From NCBI RefSeq assembly GCF_001713375.1, contig NZ_CP016449.1:3038001-3102000 (forward strand): a stretch of 64,000 nucleotides of DNA, written 5' to 3'. A program made the translations under genes and the position numbers. The DNA comes from Hydrogenophaga sp. RAC07. Its GTDB lineage: Bacteria; Pseudomonadota; Gammaproteobacteria; Burkholderiales; Burkholderiaceae_C. Shown here in pieces: positions 62,403-64,000 of this stretch (within the stretch, counting starts at the first letter, position 1; every line of letters starts with the position of its first letter). Below the pieces are notes generated by a model, which saw nothing but the letters and a program-made list of their open reading frames with translations, did not search any database and was not told the DNA's origin.

Positions 62403-64000
62403 ATTTGCTTTCTAAAAGGTTTCAAACCTCAAGATGAGGGGCTTGATCTGCAGGCACCATGCCTGCAGATGAAGCCCTACGAACGAGGGACTACATGCCA
62501 GATCGCTCTGACAGTTCGGCTTTGCTACTGATTGCCCGATACATCGCCTCGGACAGGCCACTCAAAGTCTTGAAATCCCGGCTTCTTTAGCAAGCTGTCC
62601 TGTCGGCGCAGTGGGGCAGCTGCGCGACCACCGTCATTGGTTGACGGGCACCCCGGCGCGGAAATGGCGGTCGGGGGGGTACTGTCTTTTTCGGACAGGG
62701 CCGTATGTGATTGGCCAGATCGAGGTAGTTCGTCACTACCCAGGTGAACTCACTTCACCGCATGACTTTTATGCGGCGTTGTCCTTCGCTGTCTTGTCCA
62801 AACTTCTCAATTTCAAGCCCGGAAGGCTCCCGGCGCAGTTGCCGGGCGAGGAGGTTTTGTGACACCGCGCCCGAGGGCTGGCGTCAGAGCAAAGTCAAAA
62901 CGTAAGTTGAAAGGTGCGCTCGCGCGCACATTCATGCTCCGTAGCTCAGAGCGTTGAATGGATCCCCCGAAGGAGACTTGTTGGAATTGCACGGAGCAAC
63001 CCTGTGCGGGGTTGTCCTGCCTGAGCCACGGGGCGAACTCAGTTGCCAGGTCTTGGTGACCTGCTGGTACGACGCTCAGAAAACGAAGCGTCCGAGGCAA
63101 CCTCCCCAAGCAGGGAGGGTTGCCTTCACATTGACGTCTACGAAGGAACGTCTTTCAAAGTTTTGCTCGCTAGGAGCATGACATCACAGGGATTAATCAG
63201 GATGTCCGAAGTACAAGGTACAGCGAGACGGATAGTAGTTGGTTTTTTTGTGGATGTCGCGCAATGCAGGCCAGTTGCGAAGTTTATGAGACCGCAGCTC
63301 TCGCCAGTTCCGGGTTATCCATCGCCAAGAAAAATTCTTCAGATCTCAAATCTCGCACCCGAAAGCACACATTTCTTACTTAAGAATCAATGATTTGTGT
63401 ATCTCTCTGCCTCTTCTCTCCATTCAGAAATTCGACTAAGCCATGCGTCGCTAAAAAGCGACAGCGGCTCGACCGTGATGCTCAACCTGTCAGTTCATCG
63501 GCCAGCGACAAGCGTCCAAACTCCTGCAGGACCTAGGTCATACAGCCGAATAAGTTGATGGACATCATTACTTGGACGCTCACCGCAGCGTTGCTGCAGA
63601 TGACGAAATGCTGAGACTGCGGTGCAACCCTCCAGCAGGTTCGATTGGGTGGGTGCAGACAAAAAAGGTGGCATACAACCGCGAACTCGCGACCCTCCCG
63701 GAAAATTCGACCGCTCGACAAACCGAGGAATGTGAACAACTCTCGTTCTCCTGGGGGGCCACTAGTGACCGACATCCAAACGGACCAGATGCTCAGACCG
63801 GCTCGATGGCCTCAAGTGGCCAGTTCAGGCCGCTAGCGCCCTCTGCACATCGGGATCATGAACACGTTGAGGCTGTCCTGGCCGTTCGCGGTCGCATCCA
63901 GGCCACTGGTGTCAGGCTCGACGTCGAAATCATTCAATACTCCCTGCGCAGGAACCCGGCCTTCACAGCTAGACCGGATCCGTCGCGTGCCAACAGTGTC
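62403..64000. other. Right-end region without supported genes
   Basis: About 1.6 kb with only short, poorly supported frames. There is a possible 71-codon frame at 63178-63393 and an 83-codon frame at 62611-62862, neither with a recognisable product. A tRNA-like stretch at 62935-62998 was considered and rejected. A hairpin GTCGCT-AAAA-AGCGAC lies at 63447-63462. Confidence 0.5.

Noticed and set aside
62611..62862. Possible 83-codon rightward gene
   Set aside because: No recognisable product or start signal.
62935..62998. tRNA-like stretch: TGCTCCG pairs with CGGAGCA and GTAGCTCAG follows the 5' strand
   Set aside because: Only 64 bases, no D-loop and no paired T-arm or anticodon arm could be drawn. 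It may be a decayed tRNA but is not called.
63178..63393. Possible 71-codon rightward gene
   Set aside because: Only a short frame; no similarity recognised.
63447..63462. Hairpin GTCGCT-AAAA-AGCGAC as a terminator
   Set aside because: No T-run and no gene ends nearby.
1..64000. CRISPR arrays
   Set aside because: No regularly spaced direct repeats of 24-40 bp with unique spacers were seen.

Overview
The window reads as accessory DNA of a betaproteobacterium, most likely a member of the Comamonadaceae/Burkholderiales. The grounds are high GC by eye, a CopK-type copper protein, a CusRS-controlled multicopper-oxidase cluster, CzcI/DUF3703/CDF metal genes and Burkholderiales-type insertion sequences. 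No rRNA, convincing tRNA, CRISPR array or replication origin was seen. Housekeeping genes are almost absent. Much of the DNA is built from resistance or defence modules separated by decayed genes.

Layout. (1) 1-8.2 kb, copper: a CusS-like kinase (cut by the window edge) and its response regulator run leftward. They diverge from a TolC-like protein, a Tat-exported multicopper oxidase, a cupredoxin, a CusF-like protein, a truncated DUF305 protein and CopK. Then come a half molybdate transporter, a His/Met-rich periplasmic protein and a Crp/Fnr regulator. (2) 8.2-10.8 kb: a rhodanese, an MFS transporter and the C-terminal remnant of an MBL-fold hydrolase. (3) 10.9-15.0 kb: a leftward metal operon (CDF efflux protein with a frameshift, DUF3703, CzcI-like, lspA, dsbB, DsbA/G-like, SCO, YnfA) behind a MerR-type promoter whose regulator gene is missing. 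(4) 15.2-20.0 kb: an intact copper P-type ATPase, a metallochaperone-like HMA protein and a Met-rich lipoprotein, then a second, dead copper ATPase near a perfect FNR/Anr box. (5) 20.2-26.9 kb: a Fic protein flanked by repeated box arrays, an HU-like protein, an AbiE-like toxin-antitoxin pair with a palindromic operator, a RES-Xre toxin-antitoxin pair and gene fragments.

(6) 27-47.2 kb: a tyrosine recombinase with a core-site-like 26-bp motif just upstream, then a run of mostly leftward defence-type genes. These are a five-gene cluster of unknown function (two members membrane-anchored), an ImmA/IrrE peptidase, a ferredoxin, a DUF4917 (SIR2-like) protein with a helical partner, a complete ABC-three-component (ABC-3C) operon preceded by an orphan DinJ-like antitoxin, and a two-gene unit with a PD-(D/E)XK-like nuclease motif and an acidic partner. 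IS5, IS3 and IS30 elements lie within it, the IS30 copy sitting inside the IS3. A second copy of the 26-bp motif lies at 47.2 kb.

(7) 47.2-58.9 kb: an AAA ATPase with an inverted-repeat promoter, a decayed ParDE pair, a lipoprotein, a complete type I Wadjet system (jetABCD) and a second AbiE pair, ended by a third, partial copy of the motif at 58.9 kb. (8) 58.9-64 kb: a coiled-coil/HTH protein, a dead integrase, a second intact tyrosine recombinase and about 1.6 kb with no supported gene.

How it may work together. The left third detoxifies periplasmic and cytoplasmic copper and exports other divalent metals. The right two thirds is a defence island whose modules (Wadjet, ABC-3C, SIR2-like, AbiE, RES-Xre, Fic and unnamed operons) would act against plasmids, phages or other invading DNA. 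The three copies of the recombinase-like motif divide this island into two module-carrying segments, which suggests stepwise acquisition at a shared site. That last point is inference.
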